This document shows positions 9,230-18,121 of a DNA stretch of 64,000 nucleotides, piece by piece. The translations under genes were made by a program, and so were the position numbers. The number at the start of each line of letters is the position of its first letter. Within the stretch, counting starts at the first letter, position 1. Location of the stretch: NCBI RefSeq assembly GCF_004803915.1, contig NZ_CP039396.1, positions 62,001-126,000 on the forward strand. Reading direction: 5' to 3'. The notes below the pieces were generated by a model. The model did no database searches. It saw nothing but the letters and a program-made list of their open reading frames with translations, and was not told the DNA's origin. This DNA is from Duncaniella dubosii (GTDB lineage: Bacteria > Bacteroidota > Bacteroidia > Bacteroidales > Muribaculaceae).

Positions 9230-10561
9230 ATGAAACACTTTAAGCTAATACTGGCCTCAATCCGTATACTTGTTTCGCTGCTCTTTGCGGCCAACGTTAT
9301 TTTTATGGTGCAGTTATACGATTCAATAAAAGAGCGATATATAAATGATGTGGAGCAATGCCTCGGAAGGGCAGACCAGATAGAAATGGTCGACCGCATA
9401 ATTGGAGCCGGACTTGGAGAGGATGATGACGTGGTATGGATTAAGCTCGGTTTGCAGAAATCGGATATCGGCTCGACAATGAGTGCAGAAAAATTACGTG
9501 AAATGGACTACTCTCAGGGATTCCGCCGTTTCGACAAGCAGATACTATCAATAATTGCACAATATCTTCATGACAATTACGACGACTGGATTGGAAAACC
9601 AAATATATCAAAAATAGAAGAAGCATTTCGCCGCGACCTGAATTTCTCGGGATACTATCCGGAATACGTCCATATCACATGCCCGGGCGATACATTCGAA
9701 TATCATTCCGACTTATGGAAAATAGAATATAGAATTAATGGAGAAATGACATATTATGCCTACATAACTCCGTTGACAGAAAACATATTGAGCGAAATGA
9801 GGGGAGTCATCGTGACTTCCGCCCTGATTGCTCTTGTCCTGACCTTCGGATTCTGGTATCTCCTTCATGTCATAAAACGTCTTCGCACTATAGAGGAGAT
9901 GAAAGATGACTTCACCAACAATATGACTCACGAACTAAAGACACCAATCGCAATAGCCTATGCGGCAAATGATTCATTGCTGCAGTTTCCAGACCCGCAT
10001 GATGAAGAACGGACAAAAAAATACCTCTCAGCATCTCTTGAACAGTTGTCAAAACTTGCAGGATTGGTCGAGAGTATCCTTGCCATGAGTATGGAGCGGA
10101 GAAAGCACCTTGTCATGGAAAAGGAAAAGATTGAACTTCGGTCCTTTCTGAGCTCTATAATCGAGCAGCAGAAGCTAAGAGCCGAAAAGAATTGTGAAAT
10201 AACTTTTATTTGCCCGAAGGATGCCTCTGTCGATGCTGATCCGACCCATTTTTCGAATGTAATCAGCAATCTGATTGATAACAGCATAAAATACTCCGGC
10301 ACGAATGTAAGAATAACGATAAGTGCCGATTCAACCGGTATGTCTGTCTCCGACAACGGAATCGGCATTCCTGAAAAATCTTTACCTGACATATTCAATA
10401 AATTCTACCGTGTGCCTCATGGCAACACGGTAGAAGTCCGTGGATATGGCATCGGCCTGTTCTATGTCAAATCAATTGTCGAGAAACATGGTTGGCAGAT
10501 AAGTGTGGAAAGCAGAATAGGAAAAGGAAGCAAGTTTAATATTAAATTCAACAAACAATGA
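9230..10561 (+). CDS. Membrane sensor histidine kinase
   Basis: This 443-residue kinase has one membrane helix near residues 8-27, a periplasmic sensor domain of about 160 residues without a motif I recognise, and a second membrane helix near 190-213. The HisKA domain follows, with FTNNMTHELKTPI (phosphorylated His at 234). The ATP domain has the N box NLIDNSIKYS, G1 DNGIGIP, an F-box-like FNKFYRV, and G2 GYGIGLFYVKSI. It phosphorylates the regulator encoded next, whose ATG overlaps this stop by four bases (ATGA). This is a classical kinase, not a hybrid, so it is not the HTCS type that usually drives polysaccharide loci. The divergent outer membrane protein is the likeliest target. The signal sensed is unknown. 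Confidence 0.92.
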   Translation: MKHFKLILASIRILVSLLFAANVIFMVQLYDSIKERYINDVEQCLGRADQIEMVDRIIGAGLGEDDDVVWIKLGLQKSDIGSTMSAEKLREMDYSQGFRRFDKQILSIIAQYLHDNYDDWIGKPNISKIEEAFRRDLNFSGYYPEYVHITCPGDTFEYHSDLWKIEYRINGEMTYYAYITPLTENILSEMRGVIVTSALIALVLTFGFWYLLHVIKRLRTIEEMKDDFTNNMTHELKTPIAIAYAANDSLLQFPDPHDEERTKKYLSASLEQLSKLAGLVESILAMSMERRKHLVMEKEKIELRSFLSSIIEQQKLRAEKNCEITFICPKDASVDADPTHFSNVISNLIDNSIKYSGTNVRITISADSTGMSVSDNGIGIPEKSLPDIFNKFYRVPHGNTVEVRGYGIGLFYVKSIVEKHGWQISVESRIGKGSKFNIKFNKQ

Positions 10562-11265
10562 GCAATGTTAATCGGACAGCCGTTTGCACAGCAAGAATTT
10601 TATTGGTGGAGGACGACTCCACTCTGTCGATGATAATCTCTGAAACGTTGCAACGCGATGGTTTTGAGGTTGAGACAGCATGCAACGGAGTGGAAGGTCT
10701 GCAAAAATTCACAAAGTACGGAGCCGACCTTATAGTAGCCGATGTCATGATGCCTCGTATGGATGGCTTTGAAATGGGGCGGAAAATCCGACAGATCAGC
10801 CGGACTGTGCCGTTATTGTTTCTCACAGCCAAATCAGGAATAGACGACATTGTTGAGGGATTCGAACTGGGCGGTAACGACTATCTCAAGAAACCGTTCA
10901 AAATGCTGGAGCTGATAGTAAGAATCAAAGCATTGTTGCGTAGAAACATCAATGAAGAAGACCATAAATTTGAAATCGGCAGATATGTTCTGGATTTATC
11001 CACGCAGACACTGTCATATCCAGACAAAGACAACATAGAGCTTTCACTGATCGAAGCAAAACTGCTAAAGGAACTCGCAGTAAACGTCGGACAAACAGTG
11101 GAAGCCTCAACAATGATGCAACTTATATGGCAGCGTGATGACCCTTACAGCCGAAACTCTCTTCACGGATTCATCCACAAACTCCGCTTCTATCTTCGCC
11201 ACGACACATCCATATCTCTGTTGAATCAGCGAGGCATAGGGTATATGCTCACGAAAAGAACATGA
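10558..11265 (+). CDS. OmpR-family response regulator
   Basis: This 235-residue transcription factor has a receiver domain (about residues 12-130) and a winged-helix DNA-binding domain (about 140-235). The acidic pocket VEDD, the phospho-acceptor Asp62 in VADVMMPRMDG, the switch Thr in LFLTAKSG, and the Lys in YLKKPF are all present. The DNA-binding half has the OmpR pattern ELSLIEAKLLKEL and SRNSLHGFIHKLR, with a hairpin wing RGIGYML at the end. The start overlaps the kinase stop (ATGA), so the pair is coupled. Its probable binding site is the CTTA array at 9140-9176, upstream of its own operon. Confidence 0.93.
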   Translation: MSNVNRTAVCTARILLVEDDSTLSMIISETLQRDGFEVETACNGVEGLQKFTKYGADLIVADVMMPRMDGFEMGRKIRQISRTVPLLFLTAKSGIDDIVEGFELGGNDYLKKPFKMLELIVRIKALLRRNINEEDHKFEIGRYVLDLSTQTLSYPDKDNIELSLIEAKLLKELAVNVGQTVEASTMMQLIWQRDDPYSRNSLHGFIHKLRFYLRHDTSISLLNQRGIGYMLTKRT

Positions 11266-11417
11266 AATTTTCGTTCCGTTGCGCTGTCAATGCAGCACAA
11301 TATCCATCAAACTAAGTCCAACGCTGTCATAAGTCATTGCAAACCATCAACTATCATAATAAACCTACTCAAAATACATTATATTTTTCGACGGCATTTA
11401 TTTGAATAGTTTTAATA
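11266..11417. other. Gene-free spacer after the response regulator
   Basis: About 150 AT-rich bases lie between the regulator stop and the palindromic terminator. I see no open frame with coding character, no promoter match and no strong hairpin here. Confidence 0.5.
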
Positions 11418-11457
11418 CAAAAAAGTCTTATAAACTTAAGTTTATAAGACTTTTTTG
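11418..11457. terminator. Perfect 40-bp palindrome, bidirectional terminator
   Basis: The two 20-base arms are exact reverse complements centred on CTTAAG at 11435-11440. Each outer end is a run of six A or T, so a hairpin followed by a U tract forms in either direction. It serves the regulator gene on the plus strand and the tRNA-Ser gene on the minus strand, which converge here. Confidence 0.85.
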
Positions 11458-11466
11458 CTCCTCTGC

Positions 11467-11552
11467 GGAGAGAACGAGATTCGAACTCGTGGTAGGATTG
11501 CTCCTACGTCAGTTTAGCAAACTGGTGGTTTCAGCCACTCACCCATCTCTCC
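11467..11552 (-). tRNA. tRNA-Ser (anticodon GCT)
   Basis: Read on the minus strand, the 86 bases fold as a class II tRNA. The 7-bp acceptor stem pairs GGAGAGA with TCTCTCC, the discriminator is G, and the D arm includes GAGTGGCTGAAA. The anticodon loop TTGCTAA carries GCT, reading AGC/AGU serine codons. A long variable arm (GTAGGAGCAATCCTAC) and the T arm GAGTTCGAATCTC complete it. The CCA end is not encoded. A consensus promoter lies about 80 bases upstream. Confidence 0.95.
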
Positions 11553-11634
11553 AATATTTTCGGACTTTAACTCTTCAAATCCGAACTTTCAAGATTCTGC
11601 CACAATCAACAATGCGTTTCTCTTAAAAGCACTG

Positions 11635-11666
11635 CAAAGTTAGTGCTTTAATTGGAATCTACCAAA
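11635..11666 (-). promoter_or_regulatory. Promoter of tRNA-Ser
   Basis: On the minus strand, TTTG (11663-11666) is followed after exactly 20 bases by TAACTTTG (11635-11642). The start would be near 11628, about 75 bases before the mature tRNA 5' end. Confidence 0.75.
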
Positions 11667-11870
11667 TGTTTTTACTATTTTTTATCACACAAAAATATCA
11701 TTTTTCAACAACAATGACTAAACATGTTGATTACCAATCAAATCTACACATTGCTTTTTTTATAATATTATAATTTGGCAAAATATGCTAACATTTCTTG
11801 CAGAAAGACCAATTTATCAACTCCTCTGAATTGATAGACACATATAACCAATAAGTTTTTTTATTTCAAT

Positions 11871-11990
11871 AGTTCGGTAAAATTTGCATATTCAATTGAA
11901 TATCAATAAGATGCAACAACAATTCAATATCAATGCAAACTATTGTGTATCAGTGCGATACAGCTATGCCTGCTCAAAAATTACCGAACT
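11871..11990. promoter_or_regulatory. Nested inverted repeats upstream of GH28
   Basis: AGTTCGGTAA at 11871-11880 is mirrored exactly by TTACCGAACT at 11981-11990. Inside, TTTGCAT (11883-11889) is mirrored by ATGCAAA (11933-11939). A perfect 16-bp palindrome, ATATTCAATTGAATAT, occupies 11888-11903. The right outer arm ends 29 bases before the -7 element of the GH28 promoter, a position suited to an activator or a looping repressor. Confidence 0.5.
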
Positions 11991-12019
11991 GTTGTGCATA
12001 AAAAATCGCTGTTTTTGTT

Positions 12020-12027
12020 TACCTTTG
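12020..12027 (+). promoter_or_regulatory. -7 element of the GH28 promoter
   Basis: TACCTTTG matches TANNTTTG and lies 27 bases before the GH28 ATG. There is no TTTG 20 bases upstream (GCAT instead), so the promoter may depend on an activator bound at the adjacent inverted repeats. Confidence 0.45.
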
Positions 12028-12054
12028 CACAATCTTATTTCTAAATGAAGACTT

Positions 12055-13371
12055 ATGAATTTAAAGACCAAGGCTATCGCCCTTACATTATTCTCGCTGT
12101 TTGCCGTTAACTCACGTGCTGAATTCAAGACATTTCCCGACGGAAGCGCTGTGCCCGCATGGTTTAACAATGCGGAAATTCCCCAGATTGATAAATTAGG
12201 CAAAAAATATGTAGTAACTGATCATGGAGTGATAAATGACAGCACTGTCATCCAGACTCCGGCTTTACAAGCTGTCATCGACAAAGCCGCCGGCGAAGGA
12301 GGCGGAGTGATTGTCATTCCTGAAGGAACATTCCTAAGCGGATCACTATTCTTCAAACCCGGAACCCATCTTCACATTCAAAAAGGCGGTAAACTCAAAG
12401 GCAGCGATGCGATTACCAACTATGAGATTGTCAAGACCCGCCTCGAAGGACAGACAATCGACTATTTCGCCGCTCTTGTCAACGCCGACAGATGTGACGG
12501 CTTCACCATTTCAGGCGAGGGGACGATAGACGGAAACGGTCATCGCTTTTATGACGAATTCTGGCTTCGACGCAAAGTCAACCGCAAATGCACTAATCTT
12601 GAAGCCCTGCGTCCGCGAATGGCCTATATTTCTAATTCAAAGGATGTGACTGTCAGCGGAATCCACATGGTCAATTCCGGATTCTGGACTAACCACCTGT
12701 ATAATTGCGAACGAATCAAATATCTCGGAGTCACCATACTTGCCCCGACCGACGGCTATCCCAAAGGCCCAAGCACCGATGCAATCGACCTTGACGTGTG
12801 CAACGATGTGCTCGTCAGCAATTGTTACATGAACGTAAACGACGACGGAGTCTGTCTCAAAGGCGGCAAGGGCACATACGTCGACACGATTGCAGGAAAC
12901 GGCCCTGTCGGACGTGTGATAATCGACCGCTGCACATTCGGCAAGACAAATGCAGGTGTGACCTTCGGAAGCGAGGCATGGGACTGCTCAAATGTCATTA
13001 TGAAAGACTGCAAGTTTGAAGACACCTACCATGTGCTGCTATTCAAAATGCGCCCCGACACCCCGCAGCAATATCGCAATGTATTAATCGACGGAGCGAC
13101 AGGTCGCGTGCGCAATGCTGTCGAAGTCCAAACGTGGAAACAATTCTTCAATAAAGTAGACCGCGATCCGATGCCGGCATCAGGGGTCGACAATGTGACT
13201 TTCAGAAACGGCAAACTCGAATGCACCCGCGATTTCTATAAGGATAAGAAAATTGACGAATACACTCTTACCAATTTTACATTCAAAGATATCTGGGCCA
13301 TAGACCCGTCGAAGTCATTCGACACCAAAAACATCGAAAACTGTGTGATTGAAAACGTGGTTCTCAAATAA
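12055..13371 (+). CDS. GH28 polygalacturonase-like pectinase
   Basis: This secreted right-handed beta-helix protein of 438 residues cleaves alpha-linked galacturonic acid, probably in exo mode or within the RG-II backbone. It has a signal peptide (MNLKTKAIALTLFSLFAVNSRA). GH28 landmarks are the start of the helix VIVIPEGTFLSGSLFFK, then GPSTDAIDLD (first catalytic Asp), NVNDDGVCLKGG (the Asp pair), and GVTFGSE, which replaces the GHG motif of classic endo-enzymes and is usual in Bacteroides exo-acting members. FKMRPDT stands for the RIK motif. It lies alone on the plus strand, 4.7 kb from the end of the RG-II operons. As I recall it, the B. thetaiotaomicron RG-II locus has its GH28 (BT1018) beside the esterase and GH78 genes, so this copy appears displaced. 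A strong terminator follows. Confidence 0.88.
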   Translation: MNLKTKAIALTLFSLFAVNSRAEFKTFPDGSAVPAWFNNAEIPQIDKLGKKYVVTDHGVINDSTVIQTPALQAVIDKAAGEGGGVIVIPEGTFLSGSLFFKPGTHLHIQKGGKLKGSDAITNYEIVKTRLEGQTIDYFAALVNADRCDGFTISGEGTIDGNGHRFYDEFWLRRKVNRKCTNLEALRPRMAYISNSKDVTVSGIHMVNSGFWTNHLYNCERIKYLGVTILAPTDGYPKGPSTDAIDLDVCNDVLVSNCYMNVNDDGVCLKGGKGTYVDTIAGNGPVGRVIIDRCTFGKTNAGVTFGSEAWDCSNVIMKDCKFEDTYHVLLFKMRPDTPQQYRNVLIDGATGRVRNAVEVQTWKQFFNKVDRDPMPASGVDNVTFRNGKLECTRDFYKDKKIDEYTLTNFTFKDIWAIDPSKSFDTKNIENCVIENVVLK

Positions 13372-13416
13372 TCACATCTCTATACTATCCAAGAATAGGA
13401 TATTCTTTCCGACCGC

Positions 13417-13469
13417 AAATGCTCAGGATTCAGGAATCTGCCTACAGATACCAGATCCTGAGCATTTTG
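13417..13469 (+). terminator. Terminator of the GH28 gene
   Basis: AAATGCTCAGGAT (13417-13429) pairs with its exact complement at 13455-13467, a 13-bp stem that ends in a short T run. Confidence 0.75.
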
Positions 13470-13556
13470 TAAATCATAAGCCAGACTGACACATTACAAT
13501 GAAAAGCACAATAAAAATTTATAGTATCTCACCGACGGCATTAGAAAAAGAATCCT

Positions 13557-13564
13557 TATCTTTG
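13557..13564 (+). promoter_or_regulatory. Possible -7 element of the symporter gene
   Basis: TATCTTTG matches the -7 consensus exactly and lies 84 bases upstream of the symporter ATG. There is no TTTG at the expected -33 position (CGAC instead). Confidence 0.4.
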
Positions 13565-13647
13565 CGACATTGTAAAAATTTAATTTGGACGTGTAGCCAC
13601 ACATGGGTTCAACCACACTCAAATGTCTAACTTGCAAAGTTTAAAAC

Positions 13648-14990
13648 ATGACTGAAAAACGCGCACAGTTTGCAACCCGTCTCGGAGTCATAGCGACGAC
13701 CGTCGGTTCGGCCGTGGGGCTCGGCAACATATGGCGCTTCCCTTTCGAGGCGGGAGTCCACGGAGGAGGCGCATTCCTCCTCATTGACCTATTTTTCATA
13801 TTTATAATAGGTGTGCCGGTAGTCTGCGCCGAATTCATTATCGGACGTCATACAGGGCTGAATATCCGCGGAGCATTCCGCAAACTCGCGCCCGGAAAAT
13901 CGTGGGGAATCGTCGGCTATCTCGGACTGCTGGCCTCGATGCTTATTCTAAGTTTCTATTCCGTCGTTGCCGGATGGACTCTTGAATACATCATTCAGTC
14001 AATGTCAGGCTTCGGTGGAATCACGTCTGTAGCCGGACTACACGGGCAGTTCGACTCATTTGCCACATCCGACATCCGCCCTGTCATCTGGACACTCGCC
14101 TTCCTTACCATAAACTATTTCATCCTTGCCCGCGGAGTCCAGAAAGGCATTGAAAAGATGTCAAACATCATGATGCCAATGCTTTTTGTAATACTAATCG
14201 TATTCTGCATAAACTCGCTGCGCATGGATGCCGCCACCGAAGGCCTTAGCTTCCTTTTCAAACCGGATTTCTCGCAGGTGACACCGTCGGTTATGCTTGG
14301 TGCAATGGGACAAGCCTTCTTCTCGCTAAGTCTCGGTCTCGGATGCCTTATCACCTATTCAAGCTATTTTAAGAAAGAAACCCTGTTGCTGCGCACCGCA
14401 GGGATAATGGCTTCGCTTGACACTCTCGTGGCCATACTCGCAGGAATAATAATTTTTCCTGCGGTATTTTCATTCGGTTTAGAGCCTGCCGCCGGGCCAA
14501 AACTCGTCTTCGAGATACTCCCTTCCATATTCATGCAGATGCCCGGAGCAATGCTCTGGTCCGCGCTCTTTTTCATACTCCTGTTCCTTGCATCGCTGTC
14601 ATCAACCATATCGATGAGTGAAATCACCATAGCCTACATGACAGATGAGTTCGGTTTCTCACGTCGCAAGGCAACTGCAATCAATATCGTCATTGCAATG
14701 TTATTCGGGACACTGTGTGCCCTCTCCTTCGGCTCGCTCTCGGAGTGGACCATATGCGGGATGACAATATTCAACCTATTTGACTACGTTTCGTCCAACA
14801 TCCTTCTGCCGGTGGGAGGCATGATTATCTCCATCTTTGTCGGATGGGTGCTTGACCGCAGTGTGGTCTGTGAAGAGTTAATCACCCGGACAGCAGTGTC
14901 AGGCCGTGGATGGTGACAGCTGTCATCACATGTCTGCGTTATATAGCCCCGCTCTGCATAGGTCTCGTTTTTATTTACGGATTAATCTGA
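13648..14990 (+). CDS. SNF/NSS-family Na+-dependent symporter (3' frameshift)
   Basis: This inner membrane symporter of the neurotransmitter:sodium symporter family probably imports an amino acid or related solute with Na+. TM1 holds the signature GLGNIWRFPF with the unwound Gly-rich segment. Ten or more hydrophobic helices follow, and GMTIFNLFDYVSSNILLPVGG marks the late helices. The first frame stops at 14916 after TAVSGRGW, which would remove the last helix. In the -1 frame from 14904 the sequence continues PWMVTAVITCLRYIAP and ends at 14990. Restoring one G to the GG at 14902-14903 joins the two (TAVSGPWMV) and gives 447 residues, a normal length. I annotate the joined gene. Nothing ties it to the pectin genes. 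Confidence 0.88.
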
Positions 14991-15067
14991 CCACCCGGAA
15001 AGAGGCTGTCATCAGCCAATCGGAATAAAAATTCGACTATTATAGCTGACTATTCGAAAATTATTGT

Positions 15068-15075
15068 TAAGTTTG
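15068..15075 (+). promoter_or_regulatory. Possible -7 element of glgB
   Basis: TAAGTTTG fits TANNTTTG and lies about 130 bases before the glgB ATG. The -33 position is not TTTG. The leader between it and the start shows no clear structure. Confidence 0.35.
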
Positions 15076-15201
15076 TAGAAACAAACCAAGCGATGAGCAG
15101 GTTTTGTTTATTGGTAAAGCATATTCAATTCCGACGTGCCTGAGACTCTGACACAACGCCACTTGCAACAGGCATTCAGAAATAATCTCTATTTTCTCCC
15201 C

Positions 15202-17253
15202 ATGAAAAAGAAGACTCTCAACATCATTAAAAACGATCCTTGGCTTGAACCATATACCGATGCCATCGTCGGACGTCACAATGAAGCCCTAAACAAAGAA
15301 GCTGAGCTCTGCGGGCCGGACGGCACTCTTGAAAGCTTTGCAAACGCCCATAACTTCTTCGGTCTTCACCACACAGCCGACGGAGGATGGGTGTTCCGCG
15401 AATGGGCACCGAATGCCACTGCAATCACTCTTATCGGCGATTTTTCCAAATGGAAGATCATGAAGAAATATGCCCTTAAGCCAAAGAAAAATGGTGTCTG
15501 GGAAATAAAGCTGAAGCCTAACGACATCCACCACGGCGACCTCTACAAGATGATGGTCAGCTGGGACGGCGGACAGGGCGAACGAATTCCCGCCTACGCG
15601 ACCCGCGTGGTTCAGGACGAACAGACCAAAGTTTTCTCGGCTCAGGTATGGTCGCCGGAACCTTACAAATGGAAAGTGCGCCGTTTCCGCCCCGACACTC
15701 GTCCGCTCATGATCTATGAATGCCATATCGGCATGGCACAGGAAAGAGAAGGTGTCGGCACATACACCGAATTCCGCGACCTCATCCTGCCGCGTATAGC
15801 AGCCGACGGTTATAATGCAATCCAGATTATGGCCATTCAGGAACATCCCTACTACGGCTCGTTCGGCTATCATGTGTCGAGCTTTTTTGCTCCATCAAGC
15901 CGCTTCGGAACTGCCGAGGAACTGAAAAGCCTCATTGACCGCGCCCATGAACTTGGCATTGCAGTCATTATGGACATCGTACACTCTCATGCCGTAAAGA
16001 ATGAAGTCGAAGGTCTCGGCCGCCTTGATGGCAGCTATAACCAATACTTCTACGGAGACTCGCGTCGCGAACATCCGGCGTGGGATTCGCTCTGCTTCGA
16101 CTATGGAAAAAACGATGTGCTCAACTTCCTTCTTTCCAACTGTAAATATTGGCTTCAGGAATTCCGTTTTGACGGTTTCCGTTTTGACGGAGTGACCTCG
16201 ATGCTCTACTACAGCCACGGACTCGGACAGGCATTCAACGGCTATGACGACTACTATAACGGCGGACAGGACACAAACGCAATCACCTATCTTACCCTCG
16301 CCAACAAGCTCATCCATAAAATAAACCCCAACGCTATCACCATCGCCGAAGAAATGAGCGGCATGCCGGGTCTCGCTGTACCCATCAAGGATGGCGGCAT
16401 CGGATTTGACTACCGCATGGCGATGGGCATACCCGACTACTGGATCAAGACTCTCAAGGAGAAAAAAGACGAGGACTGGCATCCGACCTCTATTTTTTGG
16501 GAGCTGACCAACCGCCGTGCCGACGAAAAAACCATATCGTATGTCGAAAGCCATGATCAGGCTCTTGTCGGTGATAAGACTGTCATCTTCCGTCTTATTG
16601 ACAAAGAAATGTACTGGCACATGATGCGCGACGATGACAATATGGTCGTTGCTCGTGGCATGGCTCTCCACAAGATGATTCGTCTTGTGACAGCATCGAC
16701 CATCAACGGTGGCTACCTTAACTTCATGGGTAATGAATTCGGCCATCCCGAATGGATCGACTTCCCGCGCGAAGGCAATGGATGGAGCTATAAATATGCA
16801 CGCCGTCAATGGGATCTCGTTGACCGAAAGGAATTAAAATACATGCTGCTCAACGCATTTGACAATGCAATGGTACATCTAATTTCAAGTGTCTACAACT
16901 TCCAGTCGCTTCCTGTAGTGAAACTTTGGGAGAAAGACGATGACCAAGTGCTTGCCTACATGCGCGGTGACCTCGCGTTTGTGTTCAACTTCAACCCGTC
17001 CAAAGCATTTACGGGCTACGGCATCCTCGCTCCCGCCGGAGAATACGACGTTGTGCTTTCAACCGACAATCCTGACTTCGGGGGCTATGGCAACATTGAC
17101 GAAAGTGTCAGCCATCTGACACAGAACGACCCGCTCTTTGCGCCTTCAGGCAAGGAATGGCTCCGCCTTTACCTGCCACCGCGTTCGGCTCAGGTATTGC
17201 GTCTGCGTCGTGCGACACCGCCGAAATCCTCCAAAAAAGGATTCAAAGCATAA
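15202..17253 (+). CDS. glgB: 1,4-alpha-glucan branching enzyme
   Basis: This cytoplasmic enzyme makes alpha-1,6 branches in glycogen. The 683-residue protein has a CBM48-type domain at about residues 50-150 (HHTADGGWVFREWAPNA) and a GH13 barrel from about 190. Barrel signatures are MDIVHSHA (region I), FRFDGVTSMLY with the nucleophile Asp (region II), TIAEEMSG with the acid Glu (region III), and YVESHDQ (region IV). These forms and the length fit the eukaryote-like subfamily GH13_8, which Bacteroidota often use. The ATG at 15202 is chosen because the extra N-terminal stretch available from 15136 does not look like the family. It is a single-gene unit with its own terminator. Confidence 0.95.
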   Translation: MKKKTLNIIKNDPWLEPYTDAIVGRHNEALNKEAELCGPDGTLESFANAHNFFGLHHTADGGWVFREWAPNATAITLIGDFSKWKIMKKYALKPKKNGVWEIKLKPNDIHHGDLYKMMVSWDGGQGERIPAYATRVVQDEQTKVFSAQVWSPEPYKWKVRRFRPDTRPLMIYECHIGMAQEREGVGTYTEFRDLILPRIAADGYNAIQIMAIQEHPYYGSFGYHVSSFFAPSSRFGTAEELKSLIDRAHELGIAVIMDIVHSHAVKNEVEGLGRLDGSYNQYFYGDSRREHPAWDSLCFDYGKNDVLNFLLSNCKYWLQEFRFDGFRFDGVTSMLYYSHGLGQAFNGYDDYYNGGQDTNAITYLTLANKLIHKINPNAITIAEEMSGMPGLAVPIKDGGIGFDYRMAMGIPDYWIKTLKEKKDEDWHPTSIFWELTNRRADEKTISYVESHDQALVGDKTVIFRLIDKEMYWHMMRDDDNMVVARGMALHKMIRLVTASTINGGYLNFMGNEFGHPEWIDFPREGNGWSYKYARRQWDLVDRKELKYMLLNAFDNAMVHLISSVYNFQSLPVVKLWEKDDDQVLAYMRGDLAFVFNFNPSKAFTGYGILAPAGEYDVVLSTDNPDFGGYGNIDESVSHLTQNDPLFAPSGKEWLRLYLPPRSAQVLRLRRATPPKSSKKGFKA

Positions 17254-17283
17254 AAAACGGTACATGCATTCAACCATACACCA

Positions 17284-17331
17284 CCGGGGAGCATCCGACA
17301 TTGAAATTGCCGGAAACTCCCCGGATTTTTT
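17284..17331 (+). terminator. Terminator of glgB
   Basis: CCGGGGAG (17284-17291) pairs exactly with CTCCCCGG (17317-17324) and is followed by A and six T (17326-17331), a standard intrinsic terminator. Confidence 0.75.
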
Positions 17332-17381
17332 CCCGGTCTCTGCAATCCGATAAAAGCCACAATAACGCAACTCAAATGCGA

Positions 17382-17413
17382 TTTGCTTTATTCATGGCAT
17401 TTCACTAATTTTG
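17382..17413 (+). promoter_or_regulatory. Promoter of the yhcH-family gene
   Basis: TTTG at 17382-17385, exactly 20 bases, then TAATTTTG at 17406-17413: a full match to the Bacteroidales consensus. Transcription would start near 17420, about 50 bases before the ATG at 17472. Confidence 0.75.
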
Positions 17414-17471
17414 CAATCGGTTGCAACCAACCCGCGCAACATTGTTTCAACTCCATAAATCACCAACAACC

Positions 17472-18029
17472 ATGTCAACAGAAAAAGTTATGACCCCTGA
17501 AGAGGCCCGCGAGTGGATGGAAACCCGCGAATGGGCAAACGGATGGAACGTCAATCCCGACGCGACCATCGACGCAGTCGAATTTGCGACACAGTATCAC
17601 CGCAACAAACCTCTCTGGGACAAGCTCTTCAAATTTCTTGCCGAGCATGACCCGATGACTCTCGAGCCCGGAAAAATAGAGCTTGAAAAAGGCCGCGTAT
17701 GGATTAATGTTCCGGAAGAATACACTCCGAAATCGATTGAGGAAACACGCACTGAAAACCACCGCAAGTACATCGATCTCCAGTACACTTTCGTCGGCGA
17801 TGAACTCTATGGCCTCGCCGACCCTGACAAAGTGACCCCGACAATGGAATATGATCCGATAAAAGACCGCACATTCTATACACTCGACGCTCCCGCATCA
17901 TACGTCCACGCAGGAGCTGACCGCTTCTTCCTCTATTTCCCGAAAGACCTTCACCAGCCTTCGGTCAAGGCTTCGGAAAATCACGGTATTTCGCGCAAAC
18001 TCGTAGGCAAGATAGAATACGCTGAATAA
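17472..18029 (+). CDS. YhcH/YjgK/YiaL family protein
   Basis: This 185-residue protein belongs to the YhcH/YiaL (DUF386) family, cupin-fold proteins that bind a metal and often sit in sugar or sialic acid catabolism operons, where an anomerase-like role has been suggested. Visible family landmarks are GKIELEKGRVWINVPEEY, the histidine-bearing ENHRKYIDLQY, and the conserved C-terminal block YVHAGADRFFLYFPKDLHQP with a likely metal-binding His. No signal peptide is seen, so it is cytoplasmic. The start is ATG 17472, before MSTEKV, because the longer frame from 17421 begins at the transcription start. It is monocistronic here, convergent with the pectin operon. Confidence 0.85.
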   Translation: MSTEKVMTPEEAREWMETREWANGWNVNPDATIDAVEFATQYHRNKPLWDKLFKFLAEHDPMTLEPGKIELEKGRVWINVPEEYTPKSIEETRTENHRKYIDLQYTFVGDELYGLADPDKVTPTMEYDPIKDRTFYTLDAPASYVHAGADRFFLYFPKDLHQPSVKASENHGISRKLVGKIEYAE

Positions 18030-18045
18030 TCCGCCTGAAAATCAC

Positions 18046-18102
18046 AATAAAAAGACAGATGCCACAGAAATTTTTGATGTCTGTGGCATCTGTCTTTTTA
18101 TT
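18046..18102. terminator. Perfect bidirectional terminator ending operon B
   Basis: Two 23-base arms are exact reverse complements around an 11-base loop (18069-18079), with A/T runs at both outer ends. The stem core is GACAGATGCCACAGA. It terminates the yhcH-family gene on the plus strand and the seven-gene operon on the minus strand. Confidence 0.9.
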
Positions 18103-18121
18103 AATACGCTTTTTCGCAAAT

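Larger units (their letters stand above)
11667..12054. other. AT-rich gene-free region upstream of GH28
   Basis: About 390 bases contain no credible gene on either strand. The left half (11667-11870) is very AT-rich without a clear signal. The right half holds the nested inverted repeats and the -7 element described separately, so it is probably the control region of the GH28 gene. Confidence 0.5.

Noticed and set aside
9230..11265. The two-component pair as regulator of the RG-II operons
   Set aside because: It is a classical kinase plus OmpR regulator, not a hybrid HTCS, and the CTTA array near its own promoter has no visible copy near 34.7 kb.
11402..11626. Open frame of 74 codons on the plus strand
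   Set aside because: It runs through the terminator palindrome and antisense to tRNA-Ser, so it is not a gene.
15895..16809. Long open frame opposite glgB
   Set aside because: A 304-codon shadow of the glgB reading frame without promoter, start context or recognisable domain.
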